Made by a program: the position numbers and the translations under genes
NCBI GenBank assembly: GCA_026398575.1
Contig: JAPLSP010000489.1
Location: 1 to 16,013 of the forward strand
From: Candidatus Sumerlaeota bacterium
Lineage (GTDB): Bacteria; Sumerlaeota; Sumerlaeia; JADFCT01
Direction of reading: 5' to 3'
DNA length: 16,013 nucleotides
Notes under the pieces: generated by a model
What the model was told of the DNA's origin: nothing
Databases searched by the model: none
What the model saw: the letters and a program-made list of their open reading frames with translations, nothing else
Part shown: positions 15,492-16,013 of the stretch, piece after piece
How the letters are laid out: each line of letters begins with the position of its first letter
How positions within the stretch are numbered: the first letter of the stretch is position 1

Positions 15492-15588
15492 GGCTGTCGG
15501 AGAACTTGGATATCTAAGGTTTCTGCCGCATGAAAAGCGCCGGTTTTTGGGCGTTTTCATGCGGAAGAAACGCGATTCTCCGACAGCC
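15492..15588. mobile_element. 97-bp hairpin element, copy A (MITE/REP-like)
   Basis: The termini GGCTGTCGGAGAA (15492-15504) and TTCTCCGACAGCC (15576-15588) are perfect 13-bp inverted repeats. Inside, GTTTCT-G-CCGCATGAAAA (15519-15536) pairs with TTTTCATGCGG-A-AGAAAC (15554-15571), an 18-position stem with one G-A mismatch. A 14-nt versus 4-nt asymmetric internal loop separates the two stems. It encodes no protein of its own and interrupts the LamG gene between the codons for CVYG and VHDS. Non-autonomous insertion element is the simplest reading. Confidence 0.75.
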
Positions 15589-15783
15589 TCCATAGACGCA
15601 AACGATGTGCTGCCATTCGCCATCGTGCGCAGTGGGCCACGAGCAGGCGTTGTATCCGGATCCTGCCACGGCAAACAGCATCGAGTTCGCGCTGGAATAT
15701 ATCCAATAGCCCACGCAGCCCGATTCGGTGTCGGTTTTGTAGATATAGCTGTTGTAGGTTTTGTGGTTCGCCTTGACCAGGGC

Positions 15784-15880
15784 GCCTGTCGGAGAACTCT
15801 GATGTCTATTGTATCTTCCTCATGAAAAGCGCCGGCTTTTGAGCGTTTTCATGGGGAAGATACACGTTTCTCCGTAAGCC
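15784..15880. mobile_element. 97-bp hairpin element, copy B (MITE/REP-like)
   Basis: Same length and orientation as copy A, 292 bp away, aligning without gaps and differing at about 17 of 97 positions. Inner stem GTATCTTCCTCATGAAAA (15811-15828) pairs with TTTTCATGGGGAAGATAC (15846-15863) at all 18 positions, one of them a G-T wobble. The outer terminal repeat has three mismatches (GCCTGTCGGAGAA against TTCTCCGTAAGCC). It interrupts the LamG gene between EQNSAK and ALVKAN. Confidence 0.72.
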
Positions 15881-16013
15881 TTTAGCCGAATTTTGTTCGG
15901 CACAGGCAGCTGAGGCAAGGCGAAAGCATCCAGCGGCGCGTGAATAACGCAGCAATGCACGTCCAGGAATGATTCGATAATGATCCGGCAACACAAAAGA
16001 GAAGAGGTGATGT

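Larger units (their letters stand above)
15177..16013 (-). pseudogene. LamG-domain protein gene split by two 97-bp insertions, 5' end outside window
   Basis: A LamG/concanavalin-A-like domain, normally a secreted carbohydrate- or protein-binding jelly-roll. It is in three coding pieces: 16012-15881 (44 codons, ending EQNSAK), 15783-15589 (65 codons, from ALVKANHKTYNS to WQHIVCVYG) and 15491-15177 (104 codons plus stop, VHDSAGSS, VFVNGAEQ, GAMDDVRIYSRALTEAEA). The pieces are separated by two 97-bp hairpin elements, each shifting the frame by +1. Joining them gives one open frame of 213 codons without stops and an ordered LamG domain. The Pro/Thr/Ser linker at the end (PTPTPTPSASPSPSL) usually leads into a further domain, but here it meets a stop inside an inverted repeat, so the 3' end may also be truncated. 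Without removal of the elements the gene cannot make a whole domain. The start is beyond the right edge. Confidence 0.75.

Noticed and set aside
15492..15880. CRISPR-like array made of the two 97-bp repeats
   Set aside because: Only two copies, far longer than CRISPR repeats, and the DNA between them encodes LamG domain sequence rather than spacers.
15492..15880. Self-splicing group I or II introns
   Set aside because: 97 bp is much too short for a catalytic intron core, and no conserved core motifs are visible. A non-autonomous insertion element is the simpler explanation.

Overview
The window (about 16 kb) looks like chromosomal DNA of an uncultivated Gram-negative-type bacterium. Most genes are G+C-rich. 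It carries large secreted repeat proteins, LamG-type adhesion domains, a lipid-linked-sugar glycosyltransferase and several kinds of short dispersed repeat. This resembles candidate phyla near the PVC/FCB groups (Sumerlaeota, Hydrogenedentota and similar), but that placement is inference and no marker gene here fixes it.

Layout, left to right. (1) 136-4326 (+): a giant secreted protein with a C39-like papain-fold peptidase domain, seven InlB-B-like repeats and a large unrecognised Gly/Ala-rich C-terminal region. (2) 4363-6360 (+): a compact A+T-rich cassette with its own promoter and terminator, encoding an AAA/ABC-type ATPase and a TOPRIM-like DUF4276 protein; it is a candidate anti-phage module. 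(3) 10840 down to about 6369 (-): a probable three-gene operon of a GT-C membrane glycosyltransferase, a 4Fe-4S aldo/keto reductase and a secreted TIM-barrel glycoside-hydrolase-like protein whose last ~35 codons are frameshifted. (4) 10841-11304: a divergent intergenic region with three G+C-rich hairpin repeats. (5) 11305-12540 (+): an AI-2E/PerM family permease. (6) 13329-12691 (-): a secreted protein joining a four-CxxC zinc-ribbon-like region to a chagasin (I42) cysteine-protease-inhibitor domain. (7) 13330-13808: a gene-free stretch with small repeats. (8) 13809-15077 (+): adenosine deaminase. (9) 15177-16013 (-): a broken LamG-domain gene running off the right edge.

The most unusual signal is in region 9. 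Two copies of a 97-bp hairpin element (15492-15588 and 15784-15880) lie in the same orientation inside the LamG gene. Each breaks the frame. Removing exactly those 97 bp from each copy restores one stop-free frame of 213 codons that reads as a plausible LamG domain from the window edge to its stop. The copies differ at about 17 of 97 aligned positions, yet the inner stem is kept, including one compensatory base-pair swap. They look like non-autonomous MITE/REP-like insertions; RNA- or DNA-level removal is possible but unproven.

The second point of interest is the AAA ATPase + DUF4276 pair. It has the gene order and domain logic of OLD/PARIS/Gabija-like ATPase-TOPRIM defence systems, and its base composition differs sharply from its neighbours.
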